64,000 nucleotides of DNA from Eurosta solidaginis (Eukaryota; Arthropoda; Insecta; Diptera; Tephritidae), in the NCBI RefSeq assembly GCF_040869045.1, contig NC_090324.1, forward strand, positions 60,107,346 to 60,171,345, read 5' to 3'. This document shows positions 50,746-59,937 of the stretch, piece after piece. The notes beneath the pieces were generated by a model that did no database searches, was not told the origin of the DNA, and was given only the letters and a program-made list of their open reading frames with translations. The position numbers were made by a program, and so were the translations under genes. Numbering within the stretch: the first letter of the stretch is position 1; every line of letters begins with the position of its first letter.

Positions 50746-50999
50746 AGATCATGCTAAAAATTCAAGCTATTTACCCTCTGCATTTCGCTAATTACAAAAT
50801 ACGCTTCACACAGTTAGTGGTTGAAGATATTACAAACACAAACGATCAGGACAGAATTATTATAGAAGAACATAACCGTGCCCATAGAAACGAAAGAGAA
50901 AATAAACTACAGATATTAGAAAAATATTATTTCCCATCTATGGCGAAAAAAATAAGGAGAATAATAAAATTATGCAAAATATGCAAAGAAAACAAATAA
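50739..50999 (+). pseudogene. Errantivirus-like integrase zinc-binding domain
   Basis: The frame has EHNRAHRNERENKLQILEKY, then CKICKENK near the end, an HHCC motif as in Gypsy integrases. The catalytic core that should follow is absent: the sequence turns to a short linker and env. Pol is therefore deleted a second time here. Confidence 0.75.
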
Positions 51000-51059
51000 C
51001 AACAAACAATCCTAAACTCGGCGCTACACCTTTACCCGAATACGCATACGAAACTAATT

Positions 51060-52521
51060 CAGCACATTTTTATTTTAGATTTCTCCTTTTCCTGAACTTT
51101 ATTTTATGCGATGGTTCGTTTGAAGTGTTAGACTACACTCAATCAGAAATCGTTGTTATGGAACTTACCGGATTATCCACATGACAAACATAACGGAATA
51201 CTCTACAATACTACAAGAACTAAACAGAAACTTCATTAGAAACATACCAACTAACAACGCAGCCATTAATAACATCTTACCTACATACAAAAATAAAAGA
51301 TCCCCAGTTTTCATAGGATCAGCCTGGAAATGGATAGCTGGCAATCCTGACCATGAGGACTTGGTAGCCATTAATAGTAAATTTCACGAAATAGTTGAAA
51401 ATAATATCCAACTTGTAGTAATTAACAAAAATATTATCGAAAGAATTAACAATATCACACAAATTAGCAGCTGAATAATAAAGTCTCTAGGAAACAGTAA
51501 CGAATTTCAAACCGCCCTAATACTTCAGTATAAATTTAAAATTGACATAATCAAAGATGAGTTAGAAAATATTAAAAGAGAAATTCATTTGACAAAAGCG
51601 AACATTATTAACTCAGTTATTATTACCAATCAAGAATCTGATAGAATAAATAAAATTTGTATAGAAGAAAATTTACCATTTGGATCGATAGAAGAATCTT
51701 CGAATTTTGCAGACGTTCAAATCGCTGTAAAACATAATTTACTAATTTATATGATAAAAGTACCGCGAACCGGTAAAGAAACTTGCAAATCTATTATAAT
51801 TAAGCTTTTAAGTAAAAACGGAACTATTTTAAAGATAAAATTTGAGAAAATATTGAAATGTAATGAGGAATATTACGGTATAGAAAAAGATTGTAAAATA
51901 ATAAATGATATAAAAATTTGCAAACAAACTCAAATTTTTAATTTAGAAAATGAAAATTGTATAGGAAATTTAATAAAGAATAAACCATATAAGTGCACCG
52001 TAACACACACGGAACATGTTAAAAATATTGTTGAAATAAATAATGGACTAGTACTTTTAAATGATTTCGAAGGAAATATTACTACAAATAATAATACTAG
52101 GAATTTGAAAGGATCATATTTAATAAGAAACTTTAATGAAACCATAGGAATTAATAATATGTATTTTGCAACTTTAGAACAACATAGCCTGAGACCATTG
52201 CCTGCTCTAATCCAACATTCAAATTCATGCTCAGAATTCGAGGAAGTACTATCCCTAAAACTTAGGAAAGATCTTAACATAAAGAACATTAAAAAAATAA
52301 GTGATCTGAACCTTTTAGTGAAATCCAGCTTATTCACTCACTTTGGGCTATTAGCATTAGTACTAACCATATTTGCAATTTTCAGATGCAAAAAGAGCAG
52401 AAGTTCTCAAATGATTATTAGTACACCAGAATCATTTCAAATGCCGGTAGTCAAAATGCCGCAGCATAGGAGTCTAAACGAAATCCCATTTTTTTTTTTA
52501 AATCAATCGGGGACGATTTAA
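51060..52521 (+). pseudogene. Errantivirus-like envelope gene, one internal stop
   Basis: A hydrophobic signal-like stretch (FRFLLFLNFILCDG, about 51,078) follows a TTTATTTTAG that fits a splice acceptor, as env of this group is made from a spliced RNA. A frame change lies near 51,180. One frame then runs from 51,181 to 52,521, broken only by a stop at 51,472-51,474. The 310-codon second part has many N-X-S/T sites, several cysteines and a C-terminal membrane span FGLLALVLTIFAIF (about 52,342-52,385) followed by a basic CKKSRSS tail. This is the layout of a membrane-anchored insect retroviral envelope. The stop and frame break make it non-functional as read. Confidence 0.82.
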
Positions 52522-52535
52522 ATTTCGGAGGGAGG

Positions 52536-53064
52536 AGTTAACACAATACTTTGTGAACTTCTCCACAAAGTCAAAACAACATTTCATAAATTCCATTCCC
52601 TCAGAATATTCTGCAAACAAACAAAACGTTCGCATATTTGGGAGTCGTGTTGCAACCAGAAGTGCAATTGCGCTGAACGCGCATCCGCTATATTCTTAGT
52701 TGATGAAACTAAACACCTTCAGCGAGCGAAACACGCGCAACCGCTTATTCGCTTACATGAACAAATACTTCAGCTGAGCGCTACACCCGCAACCCTGTTT
52801 TGCTGGTCACGTAGGCAGGCTCAGAAAGGGTAGCTTATAACTTTAAGCTTGAATAATAAGTCAGTCTTAATTTTAGCTTTAACGGAAAGGCACATAGTGC
52901 CGCATAACCGACGTAGTTTAATATAAACCCAATAGGCACAGTGCCGCATAATTAATTAAATTCTTTAAGTTAGATTAATCGAAAGGCACATAGTGCCTTA
53001 CCAGTAACTAACTTAGTTTAATAAACAACAATTTTAACAAACGAAATTACGTCGTGAGTTTATT
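52536..53064 (+). repeat. 3' LTR of errantivirus-like provirus
   Basis: 529 bases, AGTTAACACAATAC to GTGAGTTTATT, preceded by the polypurine tract GGAGGGAGG and followed by TATA. It differs from the 5' LTR by scattered substitutions and small gaps, so the insertion is not very recent. Confidence 0.93.
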
Positions 53065-53068
53065 TATA

Positions 53069-54110
53069 TGTTTCAATTTGTATATCGTTTGAAGAATACG
53101 GTAAGAGGAACACCAAATAATACCAGTTATGCTCTAACGCATCAACATGTGCAGCGGGCATAAATATCCCTAATCGAATTCACCCAGAATCGATACTTTA
53201 ACAGCGAAAATCACTGTTGATAAATTCAAGGCCGATTGATAAAACGATCTCCCTATTAGTTCTTACCCCTTCTTAGATTCAAAGGGAATTATTTGTGCAA
53301 ATGGAAGGTTAGCGAACTCCAACCTGCGCTACATCCTATATTAATTCCTGAAAAATTCGCACTTGCCACACTTTTTATTAATTATCTGCATTATTCAATG
53401 TTACATGCCGAACATCGGCTAATGCAACAAATAATCCGAAAAGAGTTGTATATTCCACGAATAAAGTCCCTAAAAAATGCGTTTTCATGTGCAAAGTATG
53501 TACTCTACATATACAAAAAATACGCACGCAAATCATGACAGCTCAACTACATGAGCGCCGCAATTTCACTCTGCCCTTGGCTATCACTGGTGTTGATTTT
53601 GCCGGACGTTTCCAGCTAAAGGCCTCGATGTTAAGGTCTTCTACCATAACGAAGGTTATATGGCCGTTTTTGTTGGTTATACGACAAAAGCGGTGCGCTT
53701 AGAGTTATGCTCAGATCTTACCACTGCGGTTTTCCTTGCGGCATTTGCACGCTTTGTCGGACGGCGTGGATTTCCAGCAAAAATCATGAGCGACATTGGA
53801 AAAACATTTATTAATGCGAAAAGGGCCAGCGAAAGAGAATTTATACAGTTCGCTAAAGAAGTTTCGTAGAAAATCATAGAAAAATATGCACTTGAGAGCA
53901 TTAATTGGCAGTTTAATACCCCAAGTGCGCCACATATGGCTTGTGTGAATCAGCAGTAAAAAGTTTTAAACTGCATTTTAAGAAAACAGCTGGCAAACAT
54001 AAATTTACGTTTGAAGAACTTACGACGCTCTTAATTCGAGTCGAAGCCGTACTTAACTCGCGGCCGCTCTCAACTATCTTGCAAAATCCCTCCGAATTTT
54101 CTTGAGATGT
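53069..54110 (+). pseudogene. BEL/Pao integrase, after the provirus
   Basis: The segment continues the BEL gene cut at 47,711. The zinc domain is in the 53,293-53,538 frame (HYSMLHAEHRLMQQIIRKEL, then CAKYVL, where the second metal-binding cysteine appears lost). The core is in ITGVDFAGRFQLKASM (53,487-53,702) and EFIQFAKEV (53,660-53,869), with later parts at about 53,900-54,105 (AVKSFKLHFKKTAGKHKFTF). The second catalytic aspartate motif reads SDIGKTF for SDNGT-F. Several frameshifts are present. The C-terminal tail is missing after LQNPSEFS. Confidence 0.85.
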
Positions 54111-54570
54111 AATCCACCCAATAAAATTGAAATAACTTACCGGGCATGTAAACTATTCCTCACTTTAAAGTCAACTTCAACGATTTGCGCTTAGATTTGG
54201 CAACGTCACATTAAAACTGTAATACGTTCACATTAAAAGGGTACTAGTTTTTTGCTGCATACTTTTAAGCTTGTCTTGATATGCTTCAATTTAAACCTAA
54301 GTAAATAATATATTGTTGTGGCTGAACCTGATAAGTCGCCGGTTCGAAACTCACTGGCACCTGTTCTCAATTACTTTTTTTTATTTATGTTAAAAGTTAA
54401 AAATAAATTTTAAAAGGCAGATGAGCAGCCGGTAAATTTTTCCGCCCGGTATTTTAAAAAGAATTTCAGCAAAGGAAAATTCACTTATTATCAGGTTAAA
54501 GTGAGCGTTAAATTAAAGGCTATATGAGACCACGGCCCTTAAGCTAATATCAACAGCTTATTTAATATTT
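54111..54570. other. Spacer with a tRNA-like remnant
   Basis: At about 54,318-54,370, GATAAGTCGCCGGTTCGAAACTC followed by a T run resembles a B box (GGTTCGAAAC) of a decayed SINE or tRNA-like sequence. The A box is not clear. Nothing else is recognised. Confidence 0.35.
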
Positions 54571-54891
54571 TGGAAAAAATTTAAACAACGTGACATCAGG
54601 ACGGACAAGGCGACAGCTGTTTCGATTATAGCTTGTAAATCTCTTCAAAGTCTTTTCTCACGGGAGTGGGAGTTGAACCCGCACTCCTACGATAGTTGAA
54701 ATGGTTACAAACGCGGAGTGCGGGTTCAGCTCCCACTCCCGGGAGAAAAGGCTTTGAAGAGATTTACAAGGTATAATCGAAACAGCTGTCACCTTGTCCG
54801 TCCTGATGTCACGTTGTTTAAATTTTTCCCAAATTTTTAATTAAATTATAAAATTAAAAATTGCTTGAATAAATGTTCATACTGTAACGAA
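54571..54891. mobile_element. Inverted pair of tRNA-SINE copies (117-bp palindrome arms)
   Basis: Left arm 54,571-54,687 and right arm 54,715-54,831 are reverse complements with few mismatches, separated by 27 bases. Each contains GAGTGCGGGTTCAACTCCC or a close variant (B box GGTTCAACTCC) and AGATTTACAAG, TCGAAACAGCTGTC and CACGTTGTTTAAATTTT. The right-hand copy continues to TTGCTTGAATAAATGTTCATAC at 54,892, as in the single copy at 57,602-57,827. The LTR element at 54,893 is inserted at that end. Confidence 0.8.
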
Positions 54892-54892
54892 T

Positions 54893-55428
54893 TTACTTGC
54901 AAATCCTCTTATTTGCAACCAGCTAAGCTCGAATCACTAAAATATTGAATAAATAACTCAAATATTTAATAATGCAAAATAGCCTTTAATAAAGTACTTC
55001 ACAATAACATTCAAACTTTGCAACGAATAGCTTGCTTAATAACCAAACTGATTGATAGCTCAAATGAAACTCCCCTCCCCCTCTACATTTGCTGCCTTTT
55101 ATACTCTCTGACTTCCTCGTTCGCATCTTCTAGGCGCTTCCATTTCCAGAATCTACTAGTTGGCCATCAGCTCTCAAACTTCTCAGCTGTAACTACAATT
55201 GCACGATTTTATAGCTTCTCTCATTGCATACTTTCAGGAGTATCTCAGATATATGCATGTGGTTGTGCCTTGCTTCTCAGCTGTGTGTACCTATATATGT
55301 GTTCACATAATGATTGATTCGCTTATGTAGATACAAGTGACTGTCTGCTTTATTGTTGTTGTGACTTTATTTACTTATCATCAGACTACGGATGTGAGTA
55401 CCACTTAGTGTCACTCATATTCGTCACA
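54893..55428 (-). repeat. 3' LTR of the minus-strand Gypsy-like element
   Basis: 536 bases. It shares TGTAACGAATTTACTTGC, AACAATAGCTTGC-like and TTAGTGTCACTCATATTCGTC ends with the other LTR and contains an extra central block (CATGTGGTTGTGCCTTGC to ATCATCAGACTACG) missing there. Confidence 0.88.
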
Positions 55429-55439
55429 CTGGCCTCCAC

Positions 55440-56588
55440 CTAAGTCTGATCGTCTCGATCAGGCAAATCTCTCGATCTAAACGCTACTAGCATCGCCAAA
55501 TGTACCACTCTTCTATATCTTGATTTCCCAATTGCTTGTATGCGGTAGATGACATCACTGATCGTCTTCACAACTCTGTACGGGCCTTCCCAACTGCACC
55601 GATATTTGGATGGAACACCTTTCCGCCGGTGAGGGTTGTATAGCAGTACCAAATCTCCCTCCAAGAAACCTTCCAAATTAAAGTTCTTGTCATGCCAGTG
55701 TCTGATCTTACTACTCATTACCCTGGGTCGTTCCCTCACACTCTGTTGTTTGTCCAATGAACTACTTCGTAGAGCTTGCGCTTGACGGATTGGCTTCCCA
55801 ATGAAGAATTCACATACCACTACTCCCTGGACTTGGTTATACTCACCAGTGACCGTACGCAACCTTGCTCCAGGTAACAGTTTTAGTCTCCTGTTGACCA
55901 ACTCAAATCGGATTAAGGAATTAAATGCGCCCGTATCTACAGTCAGTACCCGCTCCTTGCCATCGACATCCTCTCTGACGGTAAGACTGCTTGAATTCCT
56001 TCCAATTTGCGAGACAGATATCACAGGACATTCAATAGCTGGAGCTAGCTCTCGATCTCTACATCTTATTCCCTCTTGCTCATCTCCTCCAACTTTGCGT
56101 TTACGTCCACCCACATTGTTGGAACTGTTAGGACCAAGATCGCAATGACGTGCAATGTGACCGGGCTTCCCGCATTTGATAACTCTTTCACTCCGCTTTT
56201 GCGATCCTTTCAGCGCTTCCAATATTGCGTCTACCCACTCTGGCCAACCTACTTCCACACGGCTTGCTTTGAAATCTGGCTTACACAGAAGCGACGTTGT
56301 TTCCTGAATCAGAGCTTGTGACGCCGTTTCTGCGAATGTAGGCTTTGGGTTTGCGTATGTGGCTCGCTTTGTTTCAACGACCCGTATGCCATTTATAAAA
56401 CTCTGTATTTTTACCCTCTCGGTGTACTCCACGGGTGCGTTCGCATTTGCCAAATGTGCCAACCTTTCAACATCCGAGGCAAACTCCTGCAACGTCTCAC
56501 TAGGCTTCTGGATGCGGTTCAGTATTGCCATTTGGTACATCTGTCTCCCATGCTCAGTTCCGTATCGTCTCTCTAGAGCACCCATCAA
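55440..56588 (-). CDS. Gag-protease fused in frame to integrase tail, 382 codons
   Basis: From the N-terminus: capsid part ALERRYGTEHGRQMYQMAIL and PSETLQEFASDVERLAHLAN; one CCHC-like knuckle CGKPGHIARHC (about residues 147-157) with its first cysteine replaced; retropepsin loop VLTVDTGAFNSLIRFEL (about residues 216-232) ending after VVVCEFFIGKP. It then runs straight into EGDLVLLYNPHRRKGVPSKY and WEGPYRVVKTISDVIYRIQ, the integrase C-terminal SH3/GPY-F-type tail. RT, RNase H and integrase core are deleted, yet the frame is open across the joint. Upstream Gag (to 57,043) is in other frames. It may be a decayed or a non-autonomous element. Confidence 0.85.
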   Translation of the reverse strand: MMGALERRYGTEHGRQMYQMAILNRIQKPSETLQEFASDVERLAHLANANAPVEYTERVKIQSFINGIRVVETKRATYANPKPTFAETASQALIQETTSLLCKPDFKASRVEVGWPEWVDAILEALKGSQKRSERVIKCGKPGHIARHCDLGPNSSNNVGGRKRKVGGDEQEGIRCRDRELAPAIECPVISVSQIGRNSSSLTVREDVDGKERVLTVDTGAFNSLIRFELVNRRLKLLPGARLRTVTGEYNQVQGVVVCEFFIGKPIRQAQALRSSSLDKQQSVRERPRVMSSKIRHWHDKNFNLEGFLEGDLVLLYNPHRRKGVPSKYRCSWEGPYRVVKTISDVIYRIQAIGKSRYRRVVHLAMLVAFRSRDLPDRDDQT

Positions 56589-57043
56589 TGCTTCATAACG
56601 GTTCCGTTCGTCCTCTGGAATGGTTTGTAAAATCTCAGCTGCAGGCCTTTCAATGCCATGAGCAGTGCAGCAACTTTATCTTAAGCACTCCAATTGTTCA
56701 CTGCTGCGGTCTTCTCAAACTGAATCTTAAAGACCTTGAAAGGAACAGACCCGTCAATGGATGGTGTTTTTACCTTTGGATTACCCGCTGAAAAAGCTGG
56801 GCGATTTAATTGTAACTGCTCCATACGACTCTTCAAATCATCGACTTCTGCCTGAAATTGAGCGATTTTTCATCCTGCGCTTCCAGCTTTGATGTTACCC
56901 TTGCTTCCTGTGCTTCTAAATGTAAAGACATTTGTATCCACGGCTCTCCAACTCCTTCTTCAGTTGCTGGATCTGCAATTCACTGAACTTTAGCATGTCC
57001 TTGTTTTCCTCTGGAATTTATTCAACAATTCCTCTTCTGACAT
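56589..57043 (-). pseudogene. Gag N-terminal region with coiled coil
   Basis: ATG 57,043 (MSEEELLNKFQRK) lies only 4 bases inside the 5' LTR boundary, so there is no room for a usual primer site or leader. Broken frames then give IAQFQAEVDDLKSRMEQLQL (coiled coil) and PSIDGSVPFKVFKIQFEKTA, the conserved start of capsid in this family, then KVAALLMALKG. Stops and frameshifts lie at about 57,000, 56,860 and 56,690. Confidence 0.7.
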
Positions 57044-57047
57044 CAAT

Positions 57048-57424
57048 TGTAACGAATTTACTTGCAAATCCTCTTATTTGCAACGCTATGCTAAGCTCGA
57101 ATCACTAAACTGTTGAATAAATAACTCCAATATTTAATAATGCAACATGGCCTTTATTAAAGTACTTCACAATAACACTCAAACTTTGCAACGAATAGCT
57201 TGCTTAATAACCAAACTGATTGATAGCTCAAATGAAACTGAATTTCAGCGCCCCTACATTTGCTGCCTTTCATACTCTCTGATTTCCTCGTTCGCATCTT
57301 CTAGGCGCTTCCATTTCCAGAATCTACTAGTTGGCCATCAGCTCTCAAACTTCTTAGCTGTAACTACAATTGCACGATTTTATAGCTTCTCTCATTGCAC
57401 TTAGTGTCACTCATATTCGTCACA
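57048..57424 (-). repeat. 5' LTR of the minus-strand Gypsy-like element
   Basis: 377 bases, with the central block of the other LTR deleted after CTTCTCTCATTGCA. The two ends match the 3' LTR closely. Since LTRs are identical at insertion, the deletion happened afterwards or reflects exchange with a shorter variant. Confidence 0.85.
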
Positions 57425-57601
57425 CTATTTAAAAGCAATACGGGCACTCCCCGATTAATTCATATAAAGAGACAACATTTGGTTAATTCGTTGTAGTTCT
57501 ATAAATCGAACAAAAACAGCAATAAAACCAAACGAAGTATGTAATGTGTAGAAGATAATATATGCGAAAGAAGGCAATTGGGAAAAACTTTACAACAACT
57601 A
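57425..57601. repeat. Continuation of the SINE-bearing repeat
   Basis: ATTTAAAAGCAATACGGGCA, CTCCCCGATTAATTCATATA here matches ATTTAAAAGCAATACAAACA at 57,828 and following, showing that this is the right half of the copy split by the LTR element. Confidence 0.6.
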
Positions 57602-57827
57602 AGGCATGACGTAGCTGAATGCGTTTGCAACCATTTCAACTATCGTAGGAGTGCGCGTTCAACTCCCACTCCCGGGAGAAAAGGCTTTGAAGAAATTTAC
57701 AAGGTATAATCGAAACAGCTTTCGCTTTTTCCTTCCTTATGTCAAGTTGTTTAAATTTTTCCCAAATTATTAAATAAATTATAAAATTAAAAATTTCTTG
57801 AAATAAATATTCATACATTTAAAAGCA
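57602..57827 (+). mobile_element. tRNA-derived SINE, single copy
   Basis: GACGTAGCTGAATGCG (A box-like TAGCTGAATGC, one mismatch to TRGYNNARNGG) is followed by GGAGTGCGCGTTCAACTCCC (B box with one change; other copies read GGTTCAACTCC), then a body shared with 54,715-54,891 and an AT-rich end. It lies on the plus strand. RNA polymerase III would transcribe an intact copy. Confidence 0.7.
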
Positions 57828-57870
57828 ATACAAACAATCCCCGATTAATTCATATAAAGCAACAGCTACC

Positions 57871-58230
57871 ATTTGATACCCATATTTTATAAACATATCC
57901 AACGGTTACCCGGGTCCACGTTTCAGTCTATATCTCGAGACCCTAGTCACCCAGGGGTACGCAAATACCCCGTATTAAAGTATTCATAAACAGTTTCTAT
58001 TTGTTACCCATATTGTAAAAACACGTCCCAGGATTACCCAGGTCCACGTTTCGATCTCAAGACCCTAGCCCCATAAAGAAAAAAAGTTAGACGTTGGCCG
58101 ATTCTCATACCTACCCAATATGCTCACAAAATTTCATGAAAATCGGTTTAGCCGTTTTGGAGGAGTTATGCCTCTAACACCGTGACACAAGTAATTTATA
58201 TATTAAATATATCCATACCAATGCATAGTT
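57871..58230. repeat. Diverged relative of the 129-bp array
   Basis: CATTTGATACCCATATTTTA and ATTTGTTACCCATATTGTAA start two units about 141 bases apart that share TTACCC-GGTCCACGTTTC and ATCTC with the 16.7-kb array. The end has AAAATTTCATGAAAATCGGT, TTAGCCGTTTTGGAGGAGTT and CACCGTGACAC, a recurrent insect repeat terminus, but I cannot name the element. Confidence 0.6.
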
Positions 58231-58279
58231 ACATCTCTAAAGTCCACTTTTTCTCCAAATAGCTGAACATGGATATGGA

Positions 58280-58950
58280 ATGCGGCCAAATCGCCCCGAC
58301 ACCAGCTATCCGTTCGGCCAGAAGCACCGCCAAACGCACAACCACGCACTAATGCTACCAGGGCAGCAGTCCCACCGAGCGCAACGTCTCACCGAACCAC
58401 ACCAAGGGCCGATACAGTGGCCGCATCTCCGGCTCCGATTAGCGATCCAGTGGCGGCACATGGCATGCGTTGTCCACTGTGTTGCCGTCTACACGCGCTA
58501 CGCCTATGCGCAATATTTAGGTGCATGCAACCATCGCAATGGCAGCAAATCGCACAAGCGCATTGCTATTGCCTTAATTGCTTGGCACTATGGCATGCCT
58601 CGGAATCATGCACCTCTATCGGCCTATGCCAACTATGCGACAGGCCGCATCATACGCTATTACATCGCCCGGCGTGGTACACCGTCTCCGTGGCACTATT
58701 TACACGACACACACGCAACATCGTGCGACAACAGCCGCACACTTTTCACACTACGAAGGCACGGCTTCCACATTGGCATCAAGTCCAGCGTCCAAAGCAA
58801 TGACACATCCTGTGGTCCGTTGTCGTCCTCCAGCACCAGCACCTCATAGGCATCTAGCACGGAAACGTAATCGTCGACAAACCGGGCTTAGTAAAGTGGT
58901 GGAAACGCTGCAGCCGCTGCAAAGACTACTAGGTTGATAACTCGCCTAGG
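58280..58950 (+). pseudogene. Second small zinc-knuckle ORF next to LTR
   Basis: One frame (58,417-58,803) carries CPLCCRLHALRLCAIFRCM, CYCLNCLALWHASESC, CQLCDRPHHTLLH, the full BEL-type triple knuckle with all cysteines and histidines present. About 60 Ala/Pro/Thr-rich residues precede it in the same frame with no clear start. About 40 residues follow, then a stop. A basic C-terminal piece (HRHLARKRNRRQTGLSKVVE) is in the next frame to 58,937. GGGGGGCAGGA follows at 58,949, then TGGCTTTAG. There is no Gag core, protease or pol nearby. Confidence 0.65.
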
Positions 58951-58952
58951 GG

Positions 58953-59866
58953 GGCAGGATGGCTTTAGAAACTTCAAACGCTACGGTCATAGTTACGCGC
59001 CAACGTCATTACAAATTTAATACATTTTTATACTTCTTTATTCAATCTTCCTTTTGTTATTTGCGCAAAGTTCGAGCGCAAGGTGAGTGCGGTGTAGTGA
59101 ACAGTGTACAATGGCTTAAAAATTATCTAACTGGGCCCATTTCAGGATTATTTATAGGTCATTTGAAAAGCACTTCGTAGTCATTACGGAATGATTTTGG
59201 GAACCCTCTCTTGATATTCTGGATTCATTTGGAGGTCACTTTCGGATGATTTTTGGGATTTTCTTTTTTTGGATAATTGGGAGGGCACTTCAGGTTAATT
59301 TTTTGGATATTTTCGGGGTCCTGCCGGGGTCATTTGGAGATCACTTTGAATCGAATTTGGTGTCATTTCCGCACGATTTTGAGGACTATATATAGGTCCT
59401 ACCAGGACTGTTTAGGGATCACTTCAGGACCATTTCGGTACTATTTTGGGGTCCGTCCACCTAACTGTCCAAAGTCTCATTCTCATATGTTCTTTTGTAT
59501 TTACTTCTATTGAGGTACGAGTTTTGTTACGACCTTCGGGGCCCTATTTCTTCTCGTCACAAGATAGGCTTCTAACGAAAATGAATGTAATCGGTTGGCA
59601 ACCACGTCCACTTTTTGTATCTCAAGTATTTCCGATAAAAATATTTATTCGATATTTCAGTACCCAATGAAACTATTATCTTAAAAATTGGCACTTGAAT
59701 TATGGTCAAAAACATTAAATTATGATCAATAAATGTTGCGAAACAATAAAAATATAATTTCTTTCATGCTTTTGCATGTAACTTAAGAATTGCATTATCA
59801 TAACTGATGCTGGATATTGAAGTCGTGTGCAAAAATTTTCATATGGTGGGAAATATCACATTGTAA
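58953..59866. repeat. LTR-like start and G/T-rich short repeats
   Basis: The sequence after the purine tract is a possible LTR start. From 59,160 to 59,460 degenerate units of about 35-45 bases (GGTCACTT-GGATGATTTTGGG, GGATCACTTCAGGACCATTT) form a loose minisatellite. The rest is unassigned. Confidence 0.45.
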
Positions 59867-59867
59867 T

Positions 59868-59925
59868 GATGACAATTTGTGAGTGGTCGTACCTGTTGGA
59901 TAGGGCGAATCGCTGCTACAACAAC
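59868..59925 (+). mobile_element. 5'-truncated LINE tail (same family as copies A and B)
   Basis: GATGACAATTTGTGAGTGGT, GGGCGAATCGCTGCTACAAC, then AACAACC matches the last 60 bases and tail of copies A and B (GATGACAATTTGTGATCGGT at 46,756). It is therefore a very short 3' insertion or remnant of that LINE. Confidence 0.75.
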
Positions 59926-59937
59926 AACCAAAACATA

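Larger units (their letters stand above)
47712..53064 (+). mobile_element. Errantivirus-like (Gypsy env-bearing) provirus, internally deleted
   Basis: LTRs at 47,712-48,243 and 52,536-53,064 start AGTT and end AGTTTATT, as in the Drosophila gypsy/17.6/297 group. TATA stands on both flanks (47,708-47,711; 53,065-53,068), the known target preference of that group. A polypurine GGAGGGAGG precedes the 3' LTR and GGCGCCCAACGT follows the 5' LTR as a primer site. Gag, an RT remnant, RNase H, integrase remnant and an env-like ORF are present, but protease and most RT are deleted and several stops occur. Confidence 0.93.
35900..54110 (+). mobile_element. BEL/Pao element interrupted by two LINEs and an errantivirus-like provirus
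   Basis: Pieces of a single BEL gag-pol are found in order at 35,913-37,300 (Gag), 37,422-37,700 (protease), 37,838-38,705, 42,713-42,904 and 46,835-47,707 (RT to RNase H) and 53,069-54,110 (integrase). Each interruption is an identifiable younger element, and BEL coding resumes on the other side, twice across recognisable target duplications. The element starts directly after a Gypsy LTR, so its own 5' LTR is missing, and no 3' LTR is visible after 54,110. Confidence 0.9.
54893..57424 (-). mobile_element. Internally deleted Gypsy-like LTR element, minus strand
   Basis: LTRs at 54,893-55,428 and 57,048-57,424 have TGTGACGAATATGAG...TTCGTTACA ends when read on the minus strand. The second lacks a block of roughly 150 bases present in the first. 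A purine tract AGGTGGAGGCCAG precedes the 3' LTR (55,429-55,441). The 2-kb interior holds Gag, part of protease and integrase tail only. The flanking sequence on the two sides matches halves of the SINE-bearing repeat seen whole at 57,780-57,860, so the element split that repeat. No clean target duplication was found. Confidence 0.85.
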
